Part shown: piece after piece, positions 22,452 through 30,440 of the stretch | How the letters are laid out: each line of letters opens with the position of its first letter | How positions within the stretch are numbered: position 1 is the first letter of the stretch | Virus record (IMG/VR): IMGVR_UViG_3300029448_004877 | Span: 1 to 64,000 of that record | Origin: a virus | Direction: 5' to 3' (one strand) | DNA length: 64,000 nucleotides | The notes under the pieces: generated by a model | Told to the model about the DNA's origin: nothing | The model's database searches: none | What the model saw: only the letters and a program-made list of their open reading frames with translations | Translations under genes and position numbers: made by a program

Positions 22452-25450
22452 ACCTTAATCACTTTGCTTGATGTACCGAAGTTCTTCTTACGCATGATAG
22501 TCTTGTTAACTACTTCGTACTCATCTTTTTCGCTGTCGTAGTTAATGACAATAGGCAAGTTCAAGTCTGCCTGAATGTCCTTAAGTACTGCTTCGATGTC
22601 AGGATTTTGACGAATATTCTTTGCTTTATTCTTCGCAATCTTTTTAAACACTCTCTGAAGTTCAGCAATTGTGATAGCAGGCTTGTTACGATCATCGTTC
22701 ATGCGATCAGCAAAGTGCTTAGTGAACTCTACATCGATGCCAAACTTGTCAAGCAATCTATCTGCAAATCTCTCAAGATCATTCAACTGCTTTTGTGTAA
22801 CTTCTTCGCTGAATTGCGCTTCGAATAGATCGTTTACTGACTCACTTACAGTTTCACCAGGAGTATCTTTCTTATAACGCTTAGTAACTTTTTCAGTGCC
22901 TCTGTCTCCTGCACCTCCAACTTCAATAACATACTTTTCGCCTAACATATTGTGTAGTACTTTATGGTCTACGTTATTGTAACTCTTGGCAATCTGTTGA
23001 GCATAGTAACCAGAGCCATGCCTCATGCCTCTACCGCCAGCTTCTTTCTTCTTACGAGTAATCAAATCTTTTAATGTTTTCAGTGCGTGTTGATATGCCT
23101 TTTTATTAACTGTAACAGACTTAACTTTGTTTACTACATATCCTTCTGATGCTTCTTTACTCTCTACGAACTCTTCGAACATATTATCGATGTCAACTTC
23201 TTCGTTTTTAGGCACACAGTTAGGGACTAGCCTACCGTTCTTCTTTTTCATGCCTCTTTGCTCATGAGAGTCCCAACAAGGATCATCATCTTTTTCTTTC
23301 AAAGATTTACCCTCGCTGTCGTATCCAGGCTTTCCAGCTTTTGCTTTCTTAGATATAGCGATTGCGGCACGTTGTGCGGCTGAACCTGCGCCTTCAGTCA
23401 TTCCCAAAATTCCACGAGTGAATTCATTCAGTTGACCACCAGCATCTACGAATGCGGCTATAGCCATTTGCTGTTTTTTCTTATCTGACTTACCTGCAAA
23501 CTGAGGAGCATCTGACTTCTTAAAGTCATCGATCCAAGCACCGAGTCCGTCAGATACTTTTAACTTCTCTTCTAATTCAACTTCTTCTTTTTTAGCACTG
23601 CCACGCACTTTAGCGGCTAAATCTGCGTCTGCCTTACCCCATGTGCCGGACGACTTAGTAATGAAAGAGTTAACACGTGCAAAGCCCCATTGTTGTGGAG
23701 TAGTTCCTGGTCTGTGACCAGTTCTCCAAGCGGCAATACCTCTATTATAGACTTGACGTAAAATGCCTAGTGGCATTCCAGACTTCTCTGCTTTCTTCTT
23801 GAGGCCCTCATTACCCTTTGCTTCATCAAGAGTTACTTGCTCGTAGATGTCGTTTGTAGTTTCTTCGATGAAATCGATAAGTGCTTTGTCTGTATCAAAC
23901 TCTTCTTTGTTGATACTTGTAATCTTCTTGCGTAATTCTCTGGTAAGTAGAGCGTCCATTTCACGCTCATGCTCTTTAGACAAATTCTGTCTTTCGTCTT
24001 TGTGTTGGCGCTTCAATCTTTTTTCGGCATCAGTGTTGATAGAGATTTCGTTTAATGCCTCTTCTTTGCGGACACGAAATGCACGAAAGCGGCGATCTAA
24101 TTTAATTTGACCTTCTTTATTAAACATTTGATGATAACGCTTAGTGTGCTTTGATGGCTTGGTCTCTGCTTCTGCATCACCCGGCGCTGGCTTGTACGCA
24201 TCTGGATTATCGTCATCCATTTTAGCGCCCTTTTTAAAGTGTGCATCACGCTTTGTTTTTGTAGACTTGGCTAGACCTTTATGATATACAGCTGGCTGTG
24301 TGCCTTTTCTATCCTTAATATCTGGATCTTGACCCACAGTAGGCTCTTCAAAAAGAGTAGAAAACTCATCATTAACTAAGAACGATTCAAACTCTTCGTT
24401 CACACTCTTTTTACCAGATAGTTTTGCTAAATCTGCTTTTCTAACTTTAGGCAATAACTTCTTTGCTATTCGGTCGATTGCGCCCTTCTTAGTAGAAACA
24501 CGTTTGTCGATAAGCATTTTTTCAGAAGGAGATAAGTTGTTATAGTTTTCGCCTTTCTTGCCTGCGACTTTCTTGCGAATAATTTTGATGGCAGCTTTTC
24601 TAGCACGTAACTTTAACTTATCCATAGTAGCGGCTTTTTTAGCCATACGTCTACGACCTTGAGCAATCTTTGACTTATACTTACGCATTGTGATTGATCT
24701 TTGGCGCCTTTGTTGCATCGTCAATGCTTCTTCAAGCTGTTCCATCATTTCGGCAATCTTCATGCCGCCACGTACCATGTCATACACATCTTGAGCATCA
24801 TTTTGAAGTCTTCGAGGCAAACCAGTTTTGAATTTTTTGAAGTCACCTTGAGAGGCTGCGGCTCTCATTTTAGAAGCAGACATGCCTTCTACTCCCTCTG
24901 AATCTGGGTCACGATCACCAGCAGATACAATAGAGATTTTATCAAAGTTATAGTCTTTACCGTTGTACTTGTTTAACAGATCATCGAACTGTTTAATTCT
25001 ATCCTGACCAACAACAAGAATTACCTTAGAGAATTTCTTCTGCAACTCTTGCATGATTTGGATGATAGTGCGGGCATTGGATTTTACGATGATATTACCG
25101 AATGCTTTCTTTGCAAGCATAATTTTATCATCGTAATCTAGAGGATTTTTCTTAGCGTCTTGACTGTGAGAAACGTAGATCAGCGGTGTTGCCGCTTCTG
25201 ATCTTGCAACAGATTTGATTTTGTTGACTAGCTTTTCGTGTCCAACAGTAATTGGATTCATTCTGCCCCAACCCAAAACTACTGTCTTATTTGGAGCTTC
25301 TTCAAGTTTGGGGTTGACCTCAATAGCGTTTTTCACTAAGAGTTCATCCTTTACTTTCTTCGAAGTCTTCTTTGACTTCTCTGTCTTCTTTTTAGAAGTC
25401 GTTTCTTCACCAGAGTTTGCCTCTGGATTTTCCATAGAATCGTCTTGCAT
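22448..25450 (-). CDS. 1000-residue late polyprotein with N-terminal nucleotidylyltransferase domain
   Basis: Residues about 55-225 are a cytidylyltransferase-fold domain: V-L-G-W-G-R-M-N-P then T-V-G-H (68-71), and M-S-A-S-K-M-R near 190-196. Next come a very basic stretch (about 245-345), a DUF5824-like region (M-P-L-G-I-L-R-Q-V-Y-N-R-G near 559-571, then P-Q-Q-W-G-F-A-R-V-N), a D-P-C-W...P-N-C-V-P-K motif near 723-748, and acidic linkers. Possible gp21 sites follow E51, E241, E543, E686 and E877. Preceded by a perfect late promoter. Most likely a head-interior polyprotein cut during maturation. Confidence 0.82.
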   Translation of the reverse strand: MQDDSMENPEANSGEETTSKKKTEKSKKTSKKVKDELLVKNAIEVNPKLEEAPNKTVVLGWGRMNPITVGHEKLVNKIKSVARSEAATPLIYVSHSQDAKKNPLDYDDKIMLAKKAFGNIIVKSNARTIIQIMQELQKKFSKVILVVGQDRIKQFDDLLNKYNGKDYNFDKISIVSAGDRDPDSEGVEGMSASKMRAAASQGDFKKFKTGLPRRLQNDAQDVYDMVRGGMKIAEMMEQLEEALTMQQRRQRSITMRKYKSKIAQGRRRMAKKAATMDKLKLRARKAAIKIIRKKVAGKKGENYNNLSPSEKMLIDKRVSTKKGAIDRIAKKLLPKVRKADLAKLSGKKSVNEEFESFLVNDEFSTLFEEPTVGQDPDIKDRKGTQPAVYHKGLAKSTKTKRDAHFKKGAKMDDDNPDAYKPAPGDAEAETKPSKHTKRYHQMFNKEGQIKLDRRFRAFRVRKEEALNEISINTDAEKRLKRQHKDERQNLSKEHEREMDALLTRELRKKITSINKEEFDTDKALIDFIEETTNDIYEQVTLDEAKGNEGLKKKAEKSGMPLGILRQVYNRGIAAWRTGHRPGTTPQQWGFARVNSFITKSSGTWGKADADLAAKVRGSAKKEEVELEEKLKVSDGLGAWIDDFKKSDAPQFAGKSDKKKQQMAIAAFVDAGGQLNEFTRGILGMTEGAGSAAQRAAIAISKKAKAGKPGYDSEGKSLKEKDDDPCWDSHEQRGMKKKNGRLVPNCVPKNEEVDIDNMFEEFVESKEASEGYVVNKVKSVTVNKKAYQHALKTLKDLITRKKKEAGGRGMRHGSGYYAQQIAKSYNNVDHKVLHNMLGEKYVIEVGGAGDRGTEKVTKRYKKDTPGETVSESVNDLFEAQFSEEVTQKQLNDLERFADRLLDKFGIDVEFTKHFADRMNDDRNKPAITIAELQRVFKKIAKNKAKNIRQNPDIEAVLKDIQADLNLPIVINYDSEKDEYEVVNKTIMRKKNFGTSSKVIKV

Positions 25451-25506
25451 TTTTCTTCCTCTATCGTAGGTTTACCGTAGTCTTACTACAATGATGTGTT
25501 ATATAC

Positions 25507-25514
25507 TATTTATA
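25507..25514 (-). promoter_or_regulatory. T4-type late promoter for the polyprotein operon
   Basis: Perfect TATAAATA on the minus strand, 57 bases before the polyprotein start and immediately after the preceding gene's stop. It probably drives the polyprotein, ParB-like, endolysin and downstream genes. Confidence 0.82.
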
Positions 25515-25516
25515 AA

Positions 25517-25996
25517 TTACAGTAGTTCCTTAGAACTGTTCCAAGTCTCTTCTGCTTTCACTAATGCTTCTTTAATTGATTCGAGTTGACTGAAGCTTTC
25601 GTTCTCTATGACTTCCATATCGATTCGTCTCTGTTTTGCTAATGTGTATTTTTCTTCTGCTTGACGGTGCTGTTCAGTTAAATTATGAAAACTACGTCTA
25701 GCTTCTCTTTCTTCCATAATAGCAATCATAGGATCCACTGGCTCTTCAGGAACAACTTGCACTTCAGGCGGCATTAATGGATGATCTTCGCCAGTTACAG
25801 GAAAGTCCTCTTCTTCGATTTCTGCATCTGTATATACTGGATCGCTTAATTCGTCTGAAAGTTCGATCTCAGCATTTTCAATGTGGTCATTAAGCTGATC
25901 AATTAGTACAGATTTGGTAAGCCTACGATCTAGTTCAATACCAACTGTGCGTCCATAAGCTTCTAGCTCATCTTTTGTCATATCAGTAAAATCCAT
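25517..25996 (-). CDS. SAP/HeH-like domain protein, 159 residues
   Basis: The N-terminal 40 residues (M-T-K-D-E-L-E-A-Y-G-R then L-D-R-R-L-T-K-S-V-L-I-D-Q-L) form a small helix-extended-helix (SAP/HeH-like) motif seen in phage structural proteins. An acidic Pro-rich linker and a long C-terminal coiled coil (about 85-155) follow. It is encoded in a late block. It may bind DNA or act as an assembly factor; no direct evidence. Confidence 0.75.
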   Translation of the reverse strand: MDFTDMTKDELEAYGRTVGIELDRRLTKSVLIDQLNDHIENAEIELSDELSDPVYTDAEIEEEDFPVTGEDHPLMPPEVQVVPEEPVDPMIAIMEEREARRSFHNLTEQHRQAEEKYTLAKQRRIDMEVIENESFSQLESIKEALVKAEETWNSSKELL

Positions 25997-25998
25997 AA

Positions 25999-26160
25999 TT
26001 AATCCTCCGACTTAACTAGCGTGAATATACCGTAAGCAATAGCACCGTAAGCAGCCCAGCCAATCAAACCTTGAAACATAAGTGCAATCACACCAACTGC
26101 AATAAGAGCACCGCCATCCCAAGATGTACGCTCTTTTAATCTACTCTTTAACCAATTCAT
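25999..26160 (-). CDS. Small membrane protein, 53 residues
   Basis: Starts MNWLKSRLKERTSWDGGALI and then has two hydrophobic segments around G-L-I-G-W-A-A-Y-G-A-I-A-Y-G. This is a small membrane protein I recognise as widely conserved in marine phages. Function unknown; a holin-like role is conceivable given the late endolysin but unsupported. AAAGGAG precedes the start. Confidence 0.75.
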   Translation of the reverse strand: MNWLKSRLKERTSWDGGALIAVGVIALMFQGLIGWAAYGAIAYGIFTLVKSED

Positions 26161-26177
26161 AATTTTCTCCTTTATTT

Positions 26178-26207
26178 AAAATGCAAAAGCAGGCACAAAG
26201 CCTGCTT
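26178..26207 (-). terminator. Intrinsic terminator
   Basis: Minus-strand hairpin AAGCAGGC/GCCTGCTT with loop TTTGT followed by TTTGCATTTT. It lies after the DUF1127 gene pair. Confidence 0.75.
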
Positions 26208-26245
26208 CTTAGACTTCTATAGTCTATTTAGCATTTTAAATTACC

Positions 26246-26425
26246 TTAGTCATTTTTGGCAATATCTCTGAGAAGCATCATACACTGCTTCGACTCCTCG
26301 TGTAAACCCATTCTTGCGAGTGCCGCCGCTGCCCGTGAATATCCCACTATCTGCGAATACCGATCTAGTGAAGACCACAACCCCGATAAGGGTAAAAATA
26401 CATAGTTGTTTACTAAGGCTGTCAT
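26246..26425 (-). CDS. Small protein coupled to the DUF1127 protein, 59 residues
   Basis: Starts MTALVNNYVFLPLSGLW, then has R-Y-S-Q-I-V-G-Y-S-R-A-A-A-A-L-A-R-M-G and ends R-D-I-A-K-N-D. The ATG overlaps the DUF1127 stop (TAATG). The Arg/Ala-rich central part looks like small bacterial proteins that accompany DUF1127 proteins. The alternative frame over the same DNA lacks such a pattern. Function unknown. Confidence 0.68.
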   Translation of the reverse strand: MTALVNNYVFLPLSGLWSSLDRYSQIVGYSRAAAALARMGLHEESKQCMMLLRDIAKND

Positions 26426-26649
26426 TAGACCCACCCCCGTAAATTTTCATTTGTCCCGTAGGCAATAGAATAAATTTCTCCACGACTGATACCCAAATCT
26501 TTTAGATCACGATCAGTAAGTTTACTTAGTTCTTTGATTGTTCTTTTGGCTTCTCTACGGTCAGACCATCGTTTCATTACGCTCATGTAAATATCTACGA
26601 TGAATGACAAGTTGAGAAAACCAGCGGCAGTAAGTACCATCTGTGTCAT
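26425..26649 (-). CDS. DUF1127-domain protein
   Basis: 74 residues. After a hydrophobic N-terminus (L-T-A-A-G-F-L-N-L-S-F) comes the DUF1127 core: R-R-E-A-K-R-T-I-K-E-L then L-T-D-R-D-L-K-D-L-G-I-S-R-G-E-I. In alphaproteobacteria, DUF1127 proteins are small Arg-rich factors, some linked to RNA or phosphate/carbon regulation. Finding one under a perfect late promoter suggests capture from such a host. What it does in the phage is unknown. Confidence 0.8.
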   Translation of the reverse strand: MTQMVLTAAGFLNLSFIVDIYMSVMKRWSDRREAKRTIKELSKLTDRDLKDLGISRGEIYSIAYGTNENLRGWV

Positions 26650-26699
26650 TCATTTTCTCCTGTATATAATGTGTGAAGTTAGCGGTTTGCTAACACATA

Positions 26700-26707
26700 T
26701 ATTTATA
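26700..26707 (-). promoter_or_regulatory. T4-type late promoter with 5' hairpin leader
   Basis: Perfect TATAAATA on the minus strand, 51 bases before the DUF1127 gene. The leader begins with hairpin GTTAGC/GCTAAC, which may protect the mRNA 5' end. Confidence 0.8.
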
Positions 26708-26764
26708 CGAGAAAGGTCAATATTACTGATGCATAATTCATATACCCGTGATGCGGTAAATGAC

Positions 26765-27994
26765 TTACTTCTGCCAGCCTTTAATAAATTCGTCTGAGAA
26801 GTTTGCTTTTGAGAAGCCTAGTCTATCTACTAGCTTGACAGCATTCTTACCCATTCTATCGATTGCGACAAAGCCTTCTTGCTCTGTAACTTTATAACCA
26901 TCTCTTGTTTTTAAGAAAGTGCCTATAGACTTTGCTTTATCTAGCTTACTGATGATACGTAATTTTATTTCAACGATCATGTTATACAGTTCAAATAATG
27001 CGACAATCTGAGACTTGTCGATGTTTGAAAAATATGCCATCACTTCTTTTCGTCTTTCTGTTCTACCGGCTTTGCCCTTTTCAGATTTCAGCTTATCAAT
27101 TTCTTTTTGGTAGTACTCGTAAATCCAGTCTACCATATCAGTGACGAATTTAGACGGATCTGCAATCTTTTCACCTGCCCGTACTTTTACGTTCAGATAT
27201 GTTTTGACTCTTGTGAGTAGTTCTTCGTTTTCTGTTATACCATCAAATGTTGCTTTGTTTACTTTGTTGAATTGTTTACCGGCGGCTGACAATAACAGAG
27301 TAACTGCATCTGTTTCTGTTTGCGTCATTGTAGCATTACCAGTTACATCTTTATATACAGCATCTACTGACCAGACCGATCTTGAGTCTTTGAGATTGCT
27401 TGCAATCTTCTCTCCAAAAGACGCTGACATTGATTCAAAAGATTTTCCTCTGTAGTTAGTGTGCCAAACCACACCGATCTCGGATCTGAGGATTTTAGAA
27501 GCAAGCGGGCTTTTCGCTGGTATAGCGTAAACAATCGTATTAGGATGAAAAGTAATATACGATTCACCATCAATCTGTGCCTTCTTAATATCTTTCTTCG
27601 CATAGAGAAAATCACCTTGTATCACTCCTTTAATATTCATAGATGGCAAATGTTTCAATGCCAAATTCATTTTTATATTCAAATCACCTTTAGTATCAGC
27701 ATCAACGTCCGCCTTAGTCTTGTAGACCTTTGGGTTCTTGTTGAAGATACCTTTCTTCGCAACGAAAAACTTACCGTCTGAGGGATCAATGCCTGCAAAT
27801 ACTGCTGGTGCACCGTCCCACTTGACAGTTACATTGACTGCTGACTTAGATTTACCAGCTAACATGTCACGTAAAGAACGTAAATAGTTGATTGATTCTC
27901 TTGCACCGTCAACGCCTGCATTCAGGATATTGTCTTCTAGGTGTTCCATGTGTGTGTTTTTGTCTTCAGTCAAAAATGATGAAAGGCGTTGCAT
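26765..27994 (-). CDS. DUF6267-like protein with ligase/nucleotidyltransferase-like motifs, likely head cargo
   Basis: 409 residues from the ATG at 27994 (GGAG six bases upstream). N-terminus MQRLSSFLTEDK resembles a capsid-targeting peptide with a T-E cleavage point. K58-W-D60-G61 matches the K-x-D-G nucleotide-attachment motif of ATP-dependent ligases. G-V-I-Q-G-D-F-L-Y could be motif III, E373-G-F-V-A motif IV and K387-L-V motif V. The distance between motifs I and IV (about 315) is larger than in known ligases and includes a helical insertion. So the fold assignment is an inference; the gene itself is certain. I recall this family as DUF6267 in marine phages. Confidence 0.75.
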   Translation of the reverse strand: MQRLSSFLTEDKNTHMEHLEDNILNAGVDGARESINYLRSLRDMLAGKSKSAVNVTVKWDGAPAVFAGIDPSDGKFFVAKKGIFNKNPKVYKTKADVDADTKGDLNIKMNLALKHLPSMNIKGVIQGDFLYAKKDIKKAQIDGESYITFHPNTIVYAIPAKSPLASKILRSEIGVVWHTNYRGKSFESMSASFGEKIASNLKDSRSVWSVDAVYKDVTGNATMTQTETDAVTLLLSAAGKQFNKVNKATFDGITENEELLTRVKTYLNVKVRAGEKIADPSKFVTDMVDWIYEYYQKEIDKLKSEKGKAGRTERRKEVMAYFSNIDKSQIVALFELYNMIVEIKLRIISKLDKAKSIGTFLKTRDGYKVTEQEGFVAIDRMGKNAVKLVDRLGFSKANFSDEFIKGWQK

Positions 27995-27995
27995 C

Positions 27996-28799
27996 TTATG
28001 CTCCAAATAATTTCTTTACATCTTCAGGATTATCAAGGCTGTACTTAGACTTAACGTCAGTCTTCAATCTACCTTGACAACGATATCCAGCACCGACAAC
28101 ACGATAGTCTTCGCCATTAATTTTTCTTGCTTTACTTCCAGATGGTCCTAATCTAAATTCGATATTAACAGATCCTTTATATTCTGGAACATCTAGCTTT
28201 AATGGATTACTTCCCAGATAAAAGAGACCTGCTTTACCTATCTGAATGTAATACACATTCTTTCGGTTATATGCTTTGGCAATTGTTCTTGCCGAGTCGA
28301 AAGATTGAATTGCGTTCATCTTACCAAGATAGCCAGCTTTCTGTGCCGCTGACCACGCTTCTTTAGTGACTGAACCGAAAGGAATTGTGTATGGTGTTTT
28401 TTTGTGGAATGCTACTGGCTCTTGCTTACGAATAAAGTTGACCCATTCTTTAAGTGCTTTATCTTGCTTTTTTGCCGCTTCTATAAAAAATGGAATGGCG
28501 TCATCGTCTACCGCATCCGGTTTGACTAAAGTGTGGGTCTTATTTAATGTGTCTATTCGTATAGACGTACCGCCCATTTGAGCATTCTTGTCTAGTTTGA
28601 TTTCGATATTGAATTCTTTACCGTTGTATAATGCTTCAATATCCCCTGCGCCTTGATTGCTGTATCCTGCACCTGGTTTACTGCCGACATCTAATCCTTG
28701 CACACCAGCAGATTTCATTGCATCGAAAACTTTCTTTTCGTATGCTAGTCCTTTTGCACCGACTGATTCGGTAATGAAACTTTTAAATCTGACTGTCAT
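27996..28799 (-). CDS. PD-(D/E)XK nuclease-like protein, likely head cargo
   Basis: 267 residues. N-terminus M-T-V-R-F-K-S-F-I-T-E-S resembles the T4 internal-protein targeting peptide, with cleavage after Glu11. Then Y-E21-K-K-V-F-D-A-M, G-D53-I-E and E66-I-K68 appear in the order and spacing of the PD-(D/E)XK core (acidic helix, D, E-x-K), with supporting G-A-G and K-N-A-Q-M-G-G. A C-terminal beta-rich part follows. If packaged, it could cut host DNA on entry or help initial genome processing. It is adjacent to the ligase-like gene and overlaps the next gene by four bases. Confidence 0.75.
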   Translation of the reverse strand: MTVRFKSFITESVGAKGLAYEKKVFDAMKSAGVQGLDVGSKPGAGYSNQGAGDIEALYNGKEFNIEIKLDKNAQMGGTSIRIDTLNKTHTLVKPDAVDDDAIPFFIEAAKKQDKALKEWVNFIRKQEPVAFHKKTPYTIPFGSVTKEAWSAAQKAGYLGKMNAIQSFDSARTIAKAYNRKNVYYIQIGKAGLFYLGSNPLKLDVPEYKGSVNIEFRLGPSGSKARKINGEDYRVVGAGYRCQGRLKTDVKSKYSLDNPEDVKKLFGA

Positions 28800-29851
28800 T
28801 TTTTAACCTTAAATTTCGTATCGTTTGGATATTCACCAGCTTTAGAATTTCTTAACTCAATTACATAATCTTCAACAGTGTTACTGCATAATATCGTAAT
28901 CTGCTTAGATTTTGAAGATGGATATCTTATATCATCAATTTTTATATTTTGAGATAACTTATCCAACTTTGTCTTACCTAACCAGAAGACCTTCCACCCA
29001 GTTCGCATTCGCCTTACATAAAAGTAGTTCATACCCCATGCCCTATTGAAAATCTTTTCGATTTCTCTTGCGTTGGCTCTCGGTACTGCGAGTTTCGGTC
29101 TAACTTTATTTATATTACCTCGTTCATCAAAGCCAGCTTGCACCTTGTTTAGATCAACTCCGAACGTTTTTAAGAAGGTTGCACCGGCTGAATTGGGCTG
29201 TAAGTTGCCTTCTCTATCAAACAAAGAAGCGGCACCTGAGTATGAACTGAAAGTATTACCGTTGATATCTTTAAGTGATATGTACCATTCACCACCTTGA
29301 TTATCTGTTAAGATAATATCTCCGATAATAGCACCTAATTTATCAATTGGCACTCCCTCTTTCTTTGTGCTACCAGTACGTTGAACTGCACCGACAATCT
29401 CTGCGTTAGCGAAGGGAGCATATGACTCGCTCATCATATTTACAACTTCAGAAGTTTCATTGTCTGTGCGAGTTTTGAAATACGTATCAAGCGTTTTGAC
29501 TGTTCTTACCTCAAACTTCTCGCCAGCATTCGCACCTCTTGCGATGATGATATCGAACTTAAGACCGCTAAATGTAAAACTGTAACTAGGAAACTTAGAA
29601 CTATTTGGAGAAATAGAGTTGAAGGTCACGCTTTCTAAACTAGTGTCCTTACGCAACTGCATTTTGAGATGATCTATTACAGCTTGGCTTGTATCGTCAT
29701 TTTTGTTGATAAGTTGTAGCCTAAACTCACGAACAGACTTATCGTTTGTTCCTGGCTTACCTTTTGGATACAAAGGAGCGACCCGATAATTCTTTATCTT
29801 TACGATAGAGTTCAGGTTTTCTCCGATCTTCTCATATACTTCCATACTCAT
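28796..29851 (-). CDS. Late protein of unknown function with possible nuclease-like motif, 351 residues
   Basis: No family recognised with certainty. Around 177-205 the pattern G-D-I-I-L-T-D then E-W-Y-I-S-L-K-D and S-S-Y-S-G resembles the D...x-L-K core of some restriction-type nucleases. The rest is mixed alpha/beta. It has no targeting-like N-terminus (starts MSMEVYEKIGENLNSIV). It overlaps the PD-(D/E)XK-like gene and has a probable late promoter, so the two are likely co-expressed. Confidence 0.7.
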   Translation of the reverse strand: MSMEVYEKIGENLNSIVKIKNYRVAPLYPKGKPGTNDKSVREFRLQLINKNDDTSQAVIDHLKMQLRKDTSLESVTFNSISPNSSKFPSYSFTFSGLKFDIIIARGANAGEKFEVRTVKTLDTYFKTRTDNETSEVVNMMSESYAPFANAEIVGAVQRTGSTKKEGVPIDKLGAIIGDIILTDNQGGEWYISLKDINGNTFSSYSGAASLFDREGNLQPNSAGATFLKTFGVDLNKVQAGFDERGNINKVRPKLAVPRANAREIEKIFNRAWGMNYFYVRRMRTGWKVFWLGKTKLDKLSQNIKIDDIRYPSSKSKQITILCSNTVEDYVIELRNSKAGEYPNDTKFKVKK

Positions 29852-29876
29852 GCGATAGTAGTCCTCTCGTTTCTAC

Positions 29877-29884
29877 TATTTATG
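29877..29884 (-). promoter_or_regulatory. Probable late promoter (7/8 match)
   Basis: CATAAATA on the minus strand, 26 bases before the 351-residue gene of the nuclease/ligase-like cluster. Confidence 0.5.
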
Positions 29885-29889
29885 AGCAG

Positions 29890-30321
29890 TCAATTTCTCC
29901 TCATTGTCGCATATTCTACGGGGTCTTGATTTCTTGTGACCGGAACGAGATTGGACTTATGCATTGTGGCGATACCGACGATGTAGTCTCCAGTGTAGAC
30001 CTGTCTTTCTTTTTTTCTTCCTCCGTCAGGGATTCCAATTCCATCAACTGAGCCCGACGGCGGGACTGATTTATAATTCTGTTTTGAAACTGTTGGCGGC
30101 GGTTCATATGGTACAAACTCCTTCTTTTTGGGCTTTGATCTACCTTGTATATATGCAACGTAATCTTCTAACACATCGAATTGGCACGAATGCATATTAT
30201 TGCGTCTCATGTCCTTATTATATTGTCGCCATTGAACCTCAACTTTTTTCATGTCGAGTTTTTTAGGTTTGCGCCTTTTGGATCTAGGAGCGTAAACTCC
30301 TTTAATCATATGCATACTCAT
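29890..30321 (-). CDS. Conserved phage protein, 143 residues
   Basis: A basic N-terminal third (R-S-K-R-R-K-P-K-K-L-D) is followed by M-R-R-N-N-M-H-S-C-Q-F-D-V-L-E-D-Y. A Pro-rich linker and a C-terminal Y-T-G-D-Y-I-V-G-I-A-T-M-H-K-S-N-L-V-P-V complete it. This whole pattern is familiar from marine T4-like phages as a conserved protein without assigned role. It has its own sigma70-type promoter. Confidence 0.8.
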   Translation of the reverse strand: MSMHMIKGVYAPRSKRRKPKKLDMKKVEVQWRQYNKDMRRNNMHSCQFDVLEDYVAYIQGRSKPKKKEFVPYEPPPTVSKQNYKSVPPSGSVDGIGIPDGGRKKERQVYTGDYIVGIATMHKSNLVPVTRNQDPVEYATMRRN

Positions 30322-30359
30322 TGTTTCATTCCTATAATTTACCTCACTATATTTTTAAT

Positions 30360-30388
30360 ATTATGCACTAATTTTACTTAATTGTCAA
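30360..30388 (-). promoter_or_regulatory. Sigma70-like promoter
   Basis: TTGACA (30388-30383), a 17-base spacer and CATAAT (30365-30360), ahead of the 143-residue gene. Confidence 0.72.
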
Positions 30389-30427
30389 GTACTTTTTCAA
30401 ATAATTCTTAGTAGAGTTTATTAAATG

Positions 30428-30435
30428 TATAAATA
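30428..30435 (+). promoter_or_regulatory. Plus-strand T4-type late promoter
   Basis: Perfect TATAAATA on the plus strand, opposite to all neighbouring genes. The expected start is about 30441; an intrinsic terminator follows about 150 bases later. Confidence 0.72.
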
Positions 30436-30440
30436 AGCGT

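Noticed and set aside
26250-26483. 77-residue frame over the DUF1127 partner
   Set aside because: Overlaps two coupled genes, lacks a ribosome site and shows no domain pattern, while the other frame does.
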